From: Dehalococcoidia bacterium
GTDB taxonomy: Bacteria; Chloroflexota; Dehalococcoidia; Tepidiformales; Tepidiformaceae
Direction of reading: 5' to 3'
DNA: 64,000 bases
Assembly: GCA_020850615.1 (NCBI GenBank)
Contig: JADZEI010000074.1
Location: 1-64,000 of the forward strand
Shown here: in pieces, positions 17,122 to 24,511 of the stretch
How positions within the stretch are numbered: position 1 is the first letter of the stretch
Layout of the letters: each line of letters opens with the position of its first letter
Program-made: the position numbers and the translations under genes
Notes under the pieces: model-generated
Databases searched by the model: none
What the model saw: only the letters and a program-made list of their open reading frames with translations
Told to the model about the DNA's origin: nothing

Positions 17122-17526
17122 ATGCGGATTCGAACGAAAGCCACCGCGGTCGTCGCGGCTACTGTTACCACCGCCGCGCTCATGGGCGGGACCCTGGGGA
17201 TGGCGTTCGCCGCGCCCCGGAGCCAGCCGCTCTACGAGGGCATGAACCTCGTCGGCCATGTCTCGGCCTCGTCCATCCCGCCGGAGGAGTTCACCGCCTG
17301 CCTCCCGGCCAACTCCTGGACCGGCGTCTACCTCTGGGACAACCGCCCGCAGGCCGATGGCGGCCAGAAGTGGCTGCACTTCTTCAGCGGCGTGCCGGAC
17401 TACGTGAACGACACCGACTCCAACGGCATCTCCTCGATTCCCGCGTTCGCTGGCGTCGTCGTCCTCGCCGACGAGAACGTGCCGAACGCCGTCTTCAAGA
17501 CCAGGACCTCCGACACCTGCCCCTGA
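17122..17526 (+). CDS. Secreted protein of unknown function
   Basis: A 134-residue exported protein. Residues 1-30 form a signal peptide (basic start, hydrophobic alanine-rich core, AFA-AP cleavage site). The mature part has the pattern GMNLVG...CLP..SW..VYLWD...W.HFFSGVPDYVN, with two cysteines that could pair, and a short beta-rich ending. I do not recognise a named family. Similar NLVG-containing domains seem common in secreted Chloroflexota proteins (recollection, not checked). GGAGGG precedes the ATG. A clear terminator follows the stop. Confidence 0.8.
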   Translation: MRIRTKATAVVAATVTTAALMGGTLGMAFAAPRSQPLYEGMNLVGHVSASSIPPEEFTACLPANSWTGVYLWDNRPQADGGQKWLHFFSGVPDYVNDTDSNGISSIPAFAGVVVLADENVPNAVFKTRTSDTCP

Positions 17527-17553
17527 GCTGGTGCACCGGTCACATCGGGCATG

Positions 17554-17580
17554 AGCCCCCGCGCAAGCGGGGGCTTTTCG
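17554..17580 (+). terminator. Terminator after the secreted protein gene
   Basis: Stem AGCCCCCGC/GCGGGGGCT with a GCAA tetraloop, followed by TTTCG. Confidence 0.85.
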
Positions 17581-17624
17581 TTGCGCCCCGCTCGGCGCGC
17601 CTGCCCCGTGCGCACGCCGCCCGC

Positions 17625-17630
17625 TATGAT
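17625..17630 (+). promoter_or_regulatory. Candidate -10 (TATGAT) of the JAMM-folP-folK operon
   Basis: TATGAT lies 32 bases before the JAMM start codon, which has its own GGAGG site. The -35 is not clear. Confidence 0.45.
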
Positions 17631-17662
17631 CGAAGCGCGCCCACCCGGCGCCGGAGGTTGGC

Positions 17663-18085
17663 ATGGCCGTGGCGATCCGGCTTCGCAAAGAGCACCTGGA
17701 CGCGATGATCGCGCACGGGCTCGAAGACACGCCGGTCGAGTGCTGCGGCGTGCTCGGCGGCAAGGACGGCACCGTCCACGTCGTCCGCCGCGCGAAGAAC
17801 ATCCAGGCCAGCCCCTACCGCTTCGAGATCCATCCCCTCGAGACCGGCCGCATCGAACGCGAGTTCGACGAGCAGGGCATCGAGATCCTCGGCTACTACC
17901 ACTCCCACACCGGCACCGCCCCCGTCCCCAGCCCGACCGACGTCCGCGCGATGGGGCCGCTCTTCGGCCCGCCGTTCGTGCACTTCGTCCTCGGCCTCAA
18001 GGACGTGGAAAACCCAGAGGCACGCGCCTGGTACATCCAGGACGGCGCGCCCGTGGCCCGGGAGTTCGAGGTGATCGATGGCTGA
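17663..18085 (+). CDS. JAMM/MPN+ family metallopeptidase
   Basis: A 140-residue zinc peptidase of the JAB1/MPN/Mov34 (M67) family. The full JAMM motif is present: Glu26 in PVECCG, His80-Ser-His82, Ser90 and Asp93. Bacterial members cleave ubiquitin-like or ThiS/MoaD-like C-terminal extensions, for example in sulfur carrier activation for cysteine synthesis. No ThiS, MoaD or E1-like gene is adjacent. It overlaps folP by 8 bases, so it is in an operon with folate genes, an unusual pairing. GGAGG precedes the ATG. Confidence 0.88.
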   Translation: MAVAIRLRKEHLDAMIAHGLEDTPVECCGVLGGKDGTVHVVRRAKNIQASPYRFEIHPLETGRIEREFDEQGIEILGYYHSHTGTAPVPSPTDVRAMGPLFGPPFVHFVLGLKDVENPEARAWYIQDGAPVAREFEVIDG

Positions 18086-18953
18086 CGGCCGCGCCAGGAC
18101 CGTCGCAGCTCCCGCGCTCACCGTCCGCGGGCGCACTTTCGCCTGGGGCGAACGCACCTACGTCATGGGCATCCTCAACGTCACCCCGGATTCCTTCTCC
18201 GGCGATGGCCTCGGCGGCGATGTCGCCGGCGCGGTCGCACGTGCCCGGGAGATGGAGGCCGCCGGCGCCGACATCCTCGACGTCGGCGCCGAGTCCAGCC
18301 GCCCCGGCGCGGCCGAGCTCGACGCTCGCGAGGAGCTCGCGCGGCTGTTGCCCGCGCTCGAAGCCGTGCGCGCCGCGACCGCGCTGCCCATCTCGGTCGA
18401 CACCTACCACGCCAGCGTCGCCGAAGCTGCCCTGCAGGCCGGCGCCGACATCGTGAACGACATCTGGGGGCTCCGCCACGACCCGGAGCTGGCGGCCGTC
18501 GTCGCCAGCTCCGGCGCCCCCCTGGTGGCCATGCACAACCAGCGCGGCCGCCCGCCCTGCGACGTGGTCGACGGTGTCCGCGCCGGGTTCGAAGCCACGC
18601 TCGCCATCGCCGATGCCCACGGGATCCCGCGCGAGCGCATCATCCTCGACCCCGGCTTCGGCTTCGGCTGGCCGGAGGAGCAGAACCTCGAGATGGTCCG
18701 CCGCCTCGAAGCCATGCGCGTGGGCGGCCTGCCGCTGCTCCTCGGCCCCTCCCGCAAGTCCACGATCGGCGCCGTCCTCGATGTGCCGGTCGAGGAGCGC
18801 CTCGAAGGGACCGCCGCCGCCGTCGCCATCGGCGTTGCGAACGGCGCCGACATCGTCCGCGTGCACGACGTCCGCGCGATGGTGCGCGTCGTCCGCGTGG
18901 CCGACGCCATCGCCCGCGGGACGTGGCGCCGCACGCCCGCAGCCGCCGGGTGA
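18078..18953 (+). CDS. folP: Dihydropteroate synthase
   Basis: A 291-residue TIM-barrel enzyme that joins p-aminobenzoate to hydroxymethyldihydropterin pyrophosphate in folate synthesis. Signatures are MGILNVTPDSFSGDG at the N-terminus, DVGAESSRPGA, the central PxSVDTYHA, and the C-terminal GPSRKSTIG loop. The central MHNQRG departs slightly from the usual MH-x-G. It is translationally coupled at both ends: the ATG lies inside the JAMM gene end and its stop overlaps folK as GTGA. No folB or folE in the window. Confidence 0.93.
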   Translation: MADGRARTVAAPALTVRGRTFAWGERTYVMGILNVTPDSFSGDGLGGDVAGAVARAREMEAAGADILDVGAESSRPGAAELDAREELARLLPALEAVRAATALPISVDTYHASVAEAALQAGADIVNDIWGLRHDPELAAVVASSGAPLVAMHNQRGRPPCDVVDGVRAGFEATLAIADAHGIPRERIILDPGFGFGWPEEQNLEMVRRLEAMRVGGLPLLLGPSRKSTIGAVLDVPVEERLEGTAAAVAIGVANGADIVRVHDVRAMVRVVRVADAIARGTWRRTPAAAG

Positions 18954-19438
18954 CCGGCGCCGTCCTCGCCCTGGGTTCGAACCTCGGCGACCGCGCCGCC
19001 AACCTGCGCGCCGCTGTGCGCCTGCTGCGCGAAGCCGGCGTCACGGTCGTGCGCTGCTCTTCCGCCTGGGAAACCCCGCCGGTACCGGCAGACCAGCCGT
19101 CCTACCTGAACGCCGCTGTCCGAATCGAGACGGACGCGGGCCCGCTGCAGCTCCTCGCGCTCGCCAAGGGCATCGAGCACACGCTCGGTCGCCGCCCCGA
19201 GCGGCGCTGGGGCCCCCGCCCGATCGACGTCGACATCCTCTTCCATGGCGCGGGCCCGGTGGACCTCCCGGGGCTCACCATCCCCCACCCCCGCATCGCT
19301 GAGCGTGCCTTCGTCCTCGCGCCCCTCGCCGAGGCCTGGGAGGGCGAGCTGCCCGTCCTCGCCCGCCGCGCCGTGGACCTGCTCGCAGCCCTGCCGCAGG
19401 GGCACGGCGCCCGCCGCACAGGCGAGCTTCTATCCTGA
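18950..19438 (+). CDS. folK: 2-amino-4-hydroxy-6-hydroxymethyldihydropteridine pyrophosphokinase
   Basis: About 162 residues of HPPK, which transfers pyrophosphate from ATP to the pterin and supplies the substrate of folP. The N-terminal LALGSNLGD and the signature RRWGPRPIDVDILF with its metal-binding aspartates are intact. The GTG start overlaps the folP stop (GTGA). It is not fused to FolB, which would normally provide its substrate; that gene must lie elsewhere or the step is done otherwise. Confidence 0.92.
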   Translation: MTGAVLALGSNLGDRAANLRAAVRLLREAGVTVVRCSSAWETPPVPADQPSYLNAAVRIETDAGPLQLLALAKGIEHTLGRRPERRWGPRPIDVDILFHGAGPVDLPGLTIPHPRIAERAFVLAPLAEAWEGELPVLARRAVDLLAALPQGHGARRTGELLS

Positions 19439-19574
19439 ACAGGATTCGACTGGACAGAATAGTGTCCCGAGCGTGAAGAAGTAGTCGTGTCCGCGCGAAC
19501 CGCCCGGTCGCAGGCCTCCTCGCAAACACATAGCGGTACCTGATGGTAGAATCCGTCCACTGTATACAATCAGA

Positions 19575-19604
19575 CACGGCCCCGGGACACGTCCCGGGGC
19601 CGTG
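19575..19604 (+). other. Strong hairpin in the citrate synthase 5' leader
   Basis: A perfect 14-bp inverted repeat (CACGGCCCCGGGAC, AC, GTCCCGGGGCCGTG) lies 26 bases before the citrate synthase start. A TATACA/TACAAT sequence at 19563-19570 just upstream is a likely -10, so the hairpin would form the very 5' end of the mRNA. It could protect the transcript or control it. It has no T-run, so it is not a typical terminator. Confidence 0.5.
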
Positions 19605-19630
19605 ATCACGCCAAGGCAGGAGAGCACCCC

Positions 19631-20761
19631 TTGACCGAAATCGCCCGCGGCCTTGAAGGCGTCAACGTAACCACCACCAAGCTCTGCCGCATCGACGGTC
19701 AGAAGGGTGAGCTCGTCTACGCTGGCTACAACATCTACGACCTCGCCGAGCACTCCACCTTCGAAGAGGTGGCCTTCCTGCTCTGGAACCAGCGCCTGCC
19801 CAACGCCGAAGAGCTCGCCGCGCTCAAGGCCGAGCTCGTCGCCGAGCGCGAGCTCTCCCCGCTGGTGAACACCGTCCTCCGCGAGATCTGGGCCGAAGTC
19901 CGCCCCATGCGCACCCTCGAAGTCGCGGTCGAGATCATCGGCGCCGAAGACCGCAAGTCCAGCGACCTCTCCAACGCCCAGCTCAAGAAGACGGCCGCGC
20001 GCCTCACCGCGAAGATGGCCACTGTCATCGCGATGTACGACCGCCTTCGCCACGGCAAGGAGCCGGTCGCCCCGCGCGCCGACCTGAACCACGCCGCGAA
20101 CTTCCTCTGGATGCTCACGGGCGAAGAGCCGACCGAGCTGGCCAAGCGCACCTTCGATGTCGCCCTCATCCTCCACGCCGAGCACGAGATGAACGCCTCG
20201 ACCTTCTCGGCCATGGTCACCGCCTCCACGCTCTCCGACATGTACTCCGCCATCGCCTCCGCGATCGGGACGCTCAAGGGGCCCCTCCACGGCGGCGCCA
20301 ACGAGGCCGTCTACAAGGTCCTCGAAGAGATCAAGACCCCGGACCAGATCAAGGCGCACGTCGACGCGCTGACCGCCCGTGGCGAACGCGTGATGGGCAT
20401 CGGCCACCGCATCTACAAGACCACCGACCCGCGCGCCAACATCCTCGAGAAGCTCGGCCACAAGGTCGCCGAGACCTCCCCGGACCGGCACTACTTCGAC
20501 CTCTCCCTCAAGCTCCGCGACTACCTCGCCGAGAAGCTCCAGGGCAAGCCGCTCTACCCGAACGTCGACTTCTTCAGCGCCTCGGTCTACAAGATGCTCG
20601 GCATCCCGAGCGACCTGTACACGCCGATCTTCGCGCTCGCCCGGATCACCGGCTGGACGGCCCACCTGCTCGAGCAGTACGCCGACAACCGCCTCGTCCG
20701 CCCGAACGCGGTCTACCAGGGCGAAGAGAACAAGACCTACCAGCCCGTCGCCACCCGCTAA
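19631..20761 (+). CDS. gltA: Citrate synthase
   Basis: A 376-residue type I-like citrate synthase that condenses acetyl-CoA and oxaloacetate. The catalytic residues are seen in HAEHEMNAST, MGIGHRIYKT (His of GHRIYK) and PNVDFFSASVYK (Asp). The segment GPLHGGANEAV is also conserved. Length fits the short bacterial form. The start is a TTG with AGGAGAG upstream. The gene is alone, preceded by a leader hairpin and followed by a strong terminator. Close relatives include 2-methylcitrate synthase, which cannot be fully excluded. Confidence 0.92.
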   Translation: MTEIARGLEGVNVTTTKLCRIDGQKGELVYAGYNIYDLAEHSTFEEVAFLLWNQRLPNAEELAALKAELVAERELSPLVNTVLREIWAEVRPMRTLEVAVEIIGAEDRKSSDLSNAQLKKTAARLTAKMATVIAMYDRLRHGKEPVAPRADLNHAANFLWMLTGEEPTELAKRTFDVALILHAEHEMNASTFSAMVTASTLSDMYSAIASAIGTLKGPLHGGANEAVYKVLEEIKTPDQIKAHVDALTARGERVMGIGHRIYKTTDPRANILEKLGHKVAETSPDRHYFDLSLKLRDYLAEKLQGKPLYPNVDFFSASVYKMLGIPSDLYTPIFALARITGWTAHLLEQYADNRLVRPNAVYQGEENKTYQPVATR

Positions 20762-20783
20762 TCCCGCGATCTGCTCGCACACC

Positions 20784-20815
20784 CGAAGGGGAGCACCATT
20801 GGTGCTCCCCTTCGC
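20784..20815 (+). terminator. Terminator after citrate synthase
   Basis: Fourteen-bp stem CGAAGGGGAGCACC and complement with an ATT loop. The T-run is weak (CGCGTTAA). Confidence 0.7.
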
Positions 20816-21045
20816 GTTAAGGGGCGAAGCCGTAGTCGCGGAGCATCGGCTCCGCGGCCCCCAGGATCACGCTTCGCGCTAGCCCCAGACCCCCGCCCCC
20901 GATTGACGCCCTGCCACGCAGCTGCCGATGATGGATCCGGAATTGAGCCGGTCCCCGAACAGTCCCCGCCATGGGGTGCGTGCTCGGGTCACGAGCTAGG
21001 GGCTGGCTCCTCGACCCCCGCCCACCCCCTAGCCCACGTGCCCGC
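20816..21045. other. Intergenic stretch with no recognised feature
   Basis: A GC-rich spacer between the citrate synthase terminator and the GH36 gene. Short hairpin-forming segments (GGAGC..GCTCC) are seen, but no gene, repeat copy or clear promoter. Confidence 0.4.
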
Positions 21046-21051
21046 TATCAT
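21046..21051 (+). promoter_or_regulatory. Candidate -10 (TATCAT) of the GH36 gene
   Basis: The hexamer ends 9 bases before the GTG start. No ribosome site lies between. Confidence 0.45.
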
Positions 21052-21060
21052 GGGTCTCCT

Positions 21061-23010
21061 GTGCAACCGACTCCAGCCCTTCCCTTCGGCCTCGCCTTCG
21101 CCCCCGTGGGCCTCGACCCCGCCATCCGCTGCGAGCTGGAGTACGACGACGACGCCTGGCAGCTCCAGGTCTCGCTGACGAACACCGGCGACGCCCCCTG
21201 GCGCCCCGGTGACCTCCGCCTCGCCGCCCCGCTCGACCTCGCCGCCGCTGACGGCTTCGCCCACATCCACGGCCGCTACATGCAGATGGACGCGCTCGTC
21301 CGGCGCTTCGCCGCACCGCAGCCCGAGGGCTACGACGGCCGCTACCTGCGCGCGACCGAGGCGGGCAACACCTACGTCAGCCGGGAGCTCCTCGCGCTCC
21401 AGCTCCCCGTCCGCGCCACGCCCGTGCTCGTCGCCGGCTCGCTGCGGATGGACCGCTTCTTCCTCGACATCGAGCTCGACCTCGACCCCGACGAGAGCGC
21501 CGTCCGCGGCCTCGCCCTCGTGTTCGACCTCGCAGGCGCCGAGCTCGCTCCCCGCGAGACGCTCGCGCTGCCGCCGGTCTACCTCGCCGAAGGCCACGAC
21601 TTCTACGGCATGGTCGAAGGCTACGCCGACGAGGTCGCCGAAGAGATGGAGGCGCGCCCGCCCGCGCACATCCCGACCGGCTGGTGCAGCTGGTACTACT
21701 TCTACGACCGCGTCACCGAGGCTGATGTCCTCCGCAACCTCGAGACCATGCGCGACACCGCCCACCCCGCCGAGGTCGTGCAGATCGACGACGGCTACCA
21801 GTCCGCGACCGGCGACTGGCTCACGCCGAACGCGAAGTTCCCCTCCGGCATGGCCGCACTCGCGTCGCGCATGCGCGACGCCGGGTTCACGCCCGGGCTC
21901 TGGCTGGCGCCCTTCCTCCTGCACGAGAACTCGGCCGCCCTGCGCGACCACCCTGAGCTCGCGCTCCGCACCCACGACGGCGCCGTCCACTTCGTCGAGA
22001 CGTGGCTCGGCCGCTGCGCCGTGCTCGACTGCACCCATCCCTCCGCAGAAACCTGGCTCCGGGACGTCGTCACCACCGTCGTCCGCGACTGGGGTTATAG
22101 CTACCTCAAGCTCGACGCGCTCGCCTTCGCCGCCGCCTCGCCGGCGACCGTCCGCTTCCACGCGCCCGGCACCACCGCGCCGGCCAACCTTCGCCGCGGC
22201 CTCGAAATCATCCGCGAGGCCGCCGGCGACGAGACGTTCATCCTCGGCTGCACGGCCCACTTCGGCCCGGCGATCGGCCTCGTCGATGCGATGCGCGTTG
22301 GCCCTGACGTGAAGGCGCAGTGGGCCGATGGGCCGAACCCGAGCGTCCGCCACGCCATGCGCCTCGCCCTCATGCGCAACTGGATGCATGGCCGCTGGTG
22401 GGCCAACGACCCCGACTGCCTGGTCGTCCGCGAGACGGACACCGAGCTCACCGAGGCCGAGGTCCGCTTCCTCGCCGCCGGCATCGCGCTCTCCGGCGGC
22501 ATGGTCGTCGCCAGCGATGACCTGCCGCAGCTCGGCGAGGACCGCCGCGCACTCGCGCTCGCGCTCTTCCCGCCCACCGGCGTGGCCGCGCGCCCCGCGG
22601 ACCCCGGCGAAGCGCCCGTGCCCTCCGAATGGCGAGGCGACCTCGGCGAGGGCAAGGCCCTCGTGGGTGTGCTGAACTGGGACGACTCCGCCCGCTGGGT
22701 GGTCCAGGGCGAGCTCTTCCGCCCCGGCGAAGTCGCCTTCGACGCCTTCAACGCCCGCGTCCCCGGCATGGGCGACGTTCTCCTGCGCCCGCACGAAGGC
22801 CAGCTCTGGCAGGTCACTGGCCGCGGCAAGACCCCCCGCGTCGTGGGCGACAGCGGCTCGCTCACCTACGACCTCCTTTTCGTACGCCAGGTCAGCGGCC
22901 GCGTCCAGGTCCGCAACGACAGCGACCGCCCGCGCGTGGTCGCGATCGAAGCGCGCGGCCAGGTGTTCGAAGTGGATCTCGCCCCCGGCGAGATGCGCTG
23001 GTTCGACTGA
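21061..23010 (+). CDS. Alpha-galactosidase, glycoside hydrolase family 36
   Basis: About 649 residues with GH36/clan GH-D architecture: an N-terminal beta-sandwich, a TIM barrel from about residue 195, and a C-terminal beta domain. The barrel signature PTGWCSWYYFYDRVTE is present. The nucleophile Asp lies in YSYLKLDALAFA, and the acid Asp in MRVGPDVKAQWADG. It would release terminal alpha-galactose from oligosaccharides. No signal peptide, so it acts in the cytoplasm. The GTG start at 21061 is preferred because upstream in-frame codons read into non-coding sequence. With galK it fits galactoside use. Confidence 0.87.
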   Translation: MQPTPALPFGLAFAPVGLDPAIRCELEYDDDAWQLQVSLTNTGDAPWRPGDLRLAAPLDLAAADGFAHIHGRYMQMDALVRRFAAPQPEGYDGRYLRATEAGNTYVSRELLALQLPVRATPVLVAGSLRMDRFFLDIELDLDPDESAVRGLALVFDLAGAELAPRETLALPPVYLAEGHDFYGMVEGYADEVAEEMEARPPAHIPTGWCSWYYFYDRVTEADVLRNLETMRDTAHPAEVVQIDDGYQSATGDWLTPNAKFPSGMAALASRMRDAGFTPGLWLAPFLLHENSAALRDHPELALRTHDGAVHFVETWLGRCAVLDCTHPSAETWLRDVVTTVVRDWGYSYLKLDALAFAAASPATVRFHAPGTTAPANLRRGLEIIREAAGDETFILGCTAHFGPAIGLVDAMRVGPDVKAQWADGPNPSVRHAMRLALMRNWMHGRWWANDPDCLVVRETDTELTEAEVRFLAAGIALSGGMVVASDDLPQLGEDRRALALALFPPTGVAARPADPGEAPVPSEWRGDLGEGKALVGVLNWDDSARWVVQGELFRPGEVAFDAFNARVPGMGDVLLRPHEGQLWQVTGRGKTPRVVGDSGSLTYDLLFVRQVSGRVQVRNDSDRPRVVAIEARGQVFEVDLAPGEMRWFD

Positions 23011-23195
23011 TGTACACCTGCAAGCGCTGCGGCACGAAGTACACCGGCGTCTGCCCGAAGTGCTACGACCTGGGCAACCCGGGCTTCAGCGCGCCGGCTG
23101 CTGCGGGATCGGGCCAAACCGGGCGCTGTCGTAGTACACCAGCGCGCCATCCCAGCCGTGCAGCGCGAACTGGACGTTCGTTCCGCCGTCGATGA
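23010..23195 (+). CDS. Small zinc-ribbon protein, possibly truncated
   Basis: The frame gives 61 residues. Its first 20 residues hold two CxxC knuckles (CKRC and CPKC), a plausible zinc ribbon. The ATG overlaps the stop of the GH36 gene as TGATG. From residue 26 on it overlaps the convergent gene ending at 23086, and its arginine-rich tail looks like non-coding translation. The true protein may be longer in an ancestor and cut here, or the tail may be real. Low certainty. Confidence 0.45.
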   Translation: MYTCKRCGTKYTGVCPKCYDLGNPGFSAPAAAGSGQTGRCRSTPARHPSRAARTGRSFRRR

Positions 23196-24093
23196 GCGTG
23201 TAGGTCACCTCGCCAGGCCCGTCGCCGCTGCTTACCGGCTGGCCGGTGTACGGGTTCGTGGGCCACGGCGACTCCATCACGCCGGACAGCGTCGCCTGGT
23301 CCACGTCCGGCGGGTACGCCCCGTGGCGCTCGTGGTACCTGCCGATAGCGTTCAGGATCGCGATGGCCGCGTTCTTGGCGTCGAAGTGCAGATCGTCGAG
23401 CTCGTCGCTCGGCATCGCCACGACCTGCTCCGGGATGTCGACCGGCGCGTCGTAGTCGAATGCCGCCGTGTTCGGTTCCGGCTCATCCGGGTGGACAAGC
23501 CAGCTCGCCCGGACCAGGTGCTCCTCCCGGTCGATCGCCACATGGACGCGCGCCGGCCCGTAGATCGAGTCGATCGCCTCGGGCGGGAATGCCGTCATCG
23601 AGAGCCCCGGCGGCAGCGCCGCCATGAAGGCCCGCCCGGTGATCCGTCCGGTTACAACGACCGTCTCGCGACCATCCACCGGCTCGCCGCGCTCCAGGTC
23701 GATGTCCTCGATGACTCGCAGGAGGAACCGCGGGTCGTTCAGCATCAGCAGCGCGATCCGCCAGCCCTCCTCCTCGCCCGTCCGCCAGCGGACTCCTTCC
23801 GAGGAGTAGTAGGCTGCGCCGCCGGTCCAGAGGTAATGCTCCCAGTCGTCGTGCCCCGCGCTCCCGCTCATCAGGAACCGGTCGGGCGGCGCGAGCTGGA
23901 GCGTGGCCCCGGGCGGGCAATCGGCACAGGTCTCCAGCCGGGCGGCGAACTCCTCGTCCGCCATCGCAGTCAGGGCGCGGTCGATGTACTCCTTGGCCCC
24001 CGGCTCGTCCTCCGCCCGCGCAAAGAACACGCCCACAGCCGCGATCACGAGGACCGCGATCACCGCCGCCGCGAAGACGAATCGCCGCTCCAT
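23086..24093 (-). CDS. Membrane-anchored extracytoplasmic protein with LolA-like and pseudopilin-like parts
   Basis: A 335-residue protein with an N-terminal membrane anchor (residues 5-25) and no lipobox cysteine. The central part resembles LolA/LppX-type lipid-binding beta sheets (RFLMSGSAGHDDWEHYLWTG, then VVVTGRITG). The last 90 residues resemble the globular end of type II secretion pseudopilins (helix with RYHERHGAYPP, then WPTNPYTGQPV). The combination is unusual and I cannot name a function. A TATGGT hexamer ends 6 bases before the ATG, so it is probably leaderless. It converges with the zinc-ribbon gene. Confidence 0.75.
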   Translation of the reverse strand: MERRFVFAAAVIAVLVIAAVGVFFARAEDEPGAKEYIDRALTAMADEEFAARLETCADCPPGATLQLAPPDRFLMSGSAGHDDWEHYLWTGGAAYYSSEGVRWRTGEEEGWRIALLMLNDPRFLLRVIEDIDLERGEPVDGRETVVVTGRITGRAFMAALPPGLSMTAFPPEAIDSIYGPARVHVAIDREEHLVRASWLVHPDEPEPNTAAFDYDAPVDIPEQVVAMPSDELDDLHFDAKNAAIAILNAIGRYHERHGAYPPDVDQATLSGVMESPWPTNPYTGQPVSSGDGPGEVTYTLIDGGTNVQFALHGWDGALVYYDSARFGPIPQQPAR

Positions 24094-24099
24094 GGGGAC

Positions 24100-24105
24100 A
24101 CCATA
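24100..24105 (-). promoter_or_regulatory. Leaderless-type -10 (TATGGT)
   Basis: The hexamer ends 6 bases before the start of the membrane-anchored protein gene. Confidence 0.5.
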
Positions 24106-24136
24106 CACGAATCGGCGAGCCCCGGACCCCGCGCCG

Positions 24137-24511
24137 CTACCCCGCCAACTCGCGCTCGAACCAGATCCCGCCGTCCGGGCCCGGGCCGTGCCGCGGGCGC
24201 AAGCCCATGCGCGACCAGTAGTACGTTGCGAGCCCGAGGTCCGGCGGGCCCCAGGCGCGCAGCATCGGCCACCCCGCCGCGGCTGCCGCATCCCGCACCA
24301 GCCGCGCCGCATCCGACCCCAGCCCGAACCCCCGCAGCGCCGGTTCGATTTCGAGCACCCGGATGAACAGTGCGCCGTCGCGCTCTTCGAGGCACACCCG
24401 GCCGGCGGCCGCCCCGTCGGACACCCGAGCGATGGCGGAGCAGCCGTCCGGGCCGGGCGCGTCCACCCGCGCACGCTCGCCCACGAGCGGGTAGGGCAGC
24501 TCCCGCGTCAC
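24137..24511 (-). CDS. GNAT-family N-acetyltransferase
   Basis: About 124 residues of an acetyl-CoA-dependent acetyltransferase. The fold is marked by a beta-strand with FIRVLEIEPALRGFGLGSDAARLV, an acetyl-CoA pyrophosphate loop of the RGFGLG type, and a C-terminal ATYYWSRMGLR segment. Substrate unknown. The GTG start overlaps the helicase stop as GTGA, so it is translated from the same message. It ends 43 bases before the start of the next gene on the strand. Confidence 0.8.
   Translation of the reverse strand: MTRELPYPLVGERARVDAPGPDGCSAIARVSDGAAAGRVCLEERDGALFIRVLEIEPALRGFGLGSDAARLVRDAAAAAGWPMLRAWGPPDLGLATYYWSRMGLRPRHGPGPDGGIWFERELAG

Noticed and set aside
19575-19604. Terminator of folK
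   Set aside because: No T-run, and the palindrome lies just downstream of a -10-like sequence, so it is more likely part of the next leader.
20816-21045. tRNA or riboswitch in the spacer before GH36
   Set aside because: Short hairpins are seen but no cloverleaf or known aptamer pattern.
20989-22794. Long minus-strand frame opposite the GH36 gene
   Set aside because: Shadow frame; the plus strand holds all GH36 catalytic motifs.
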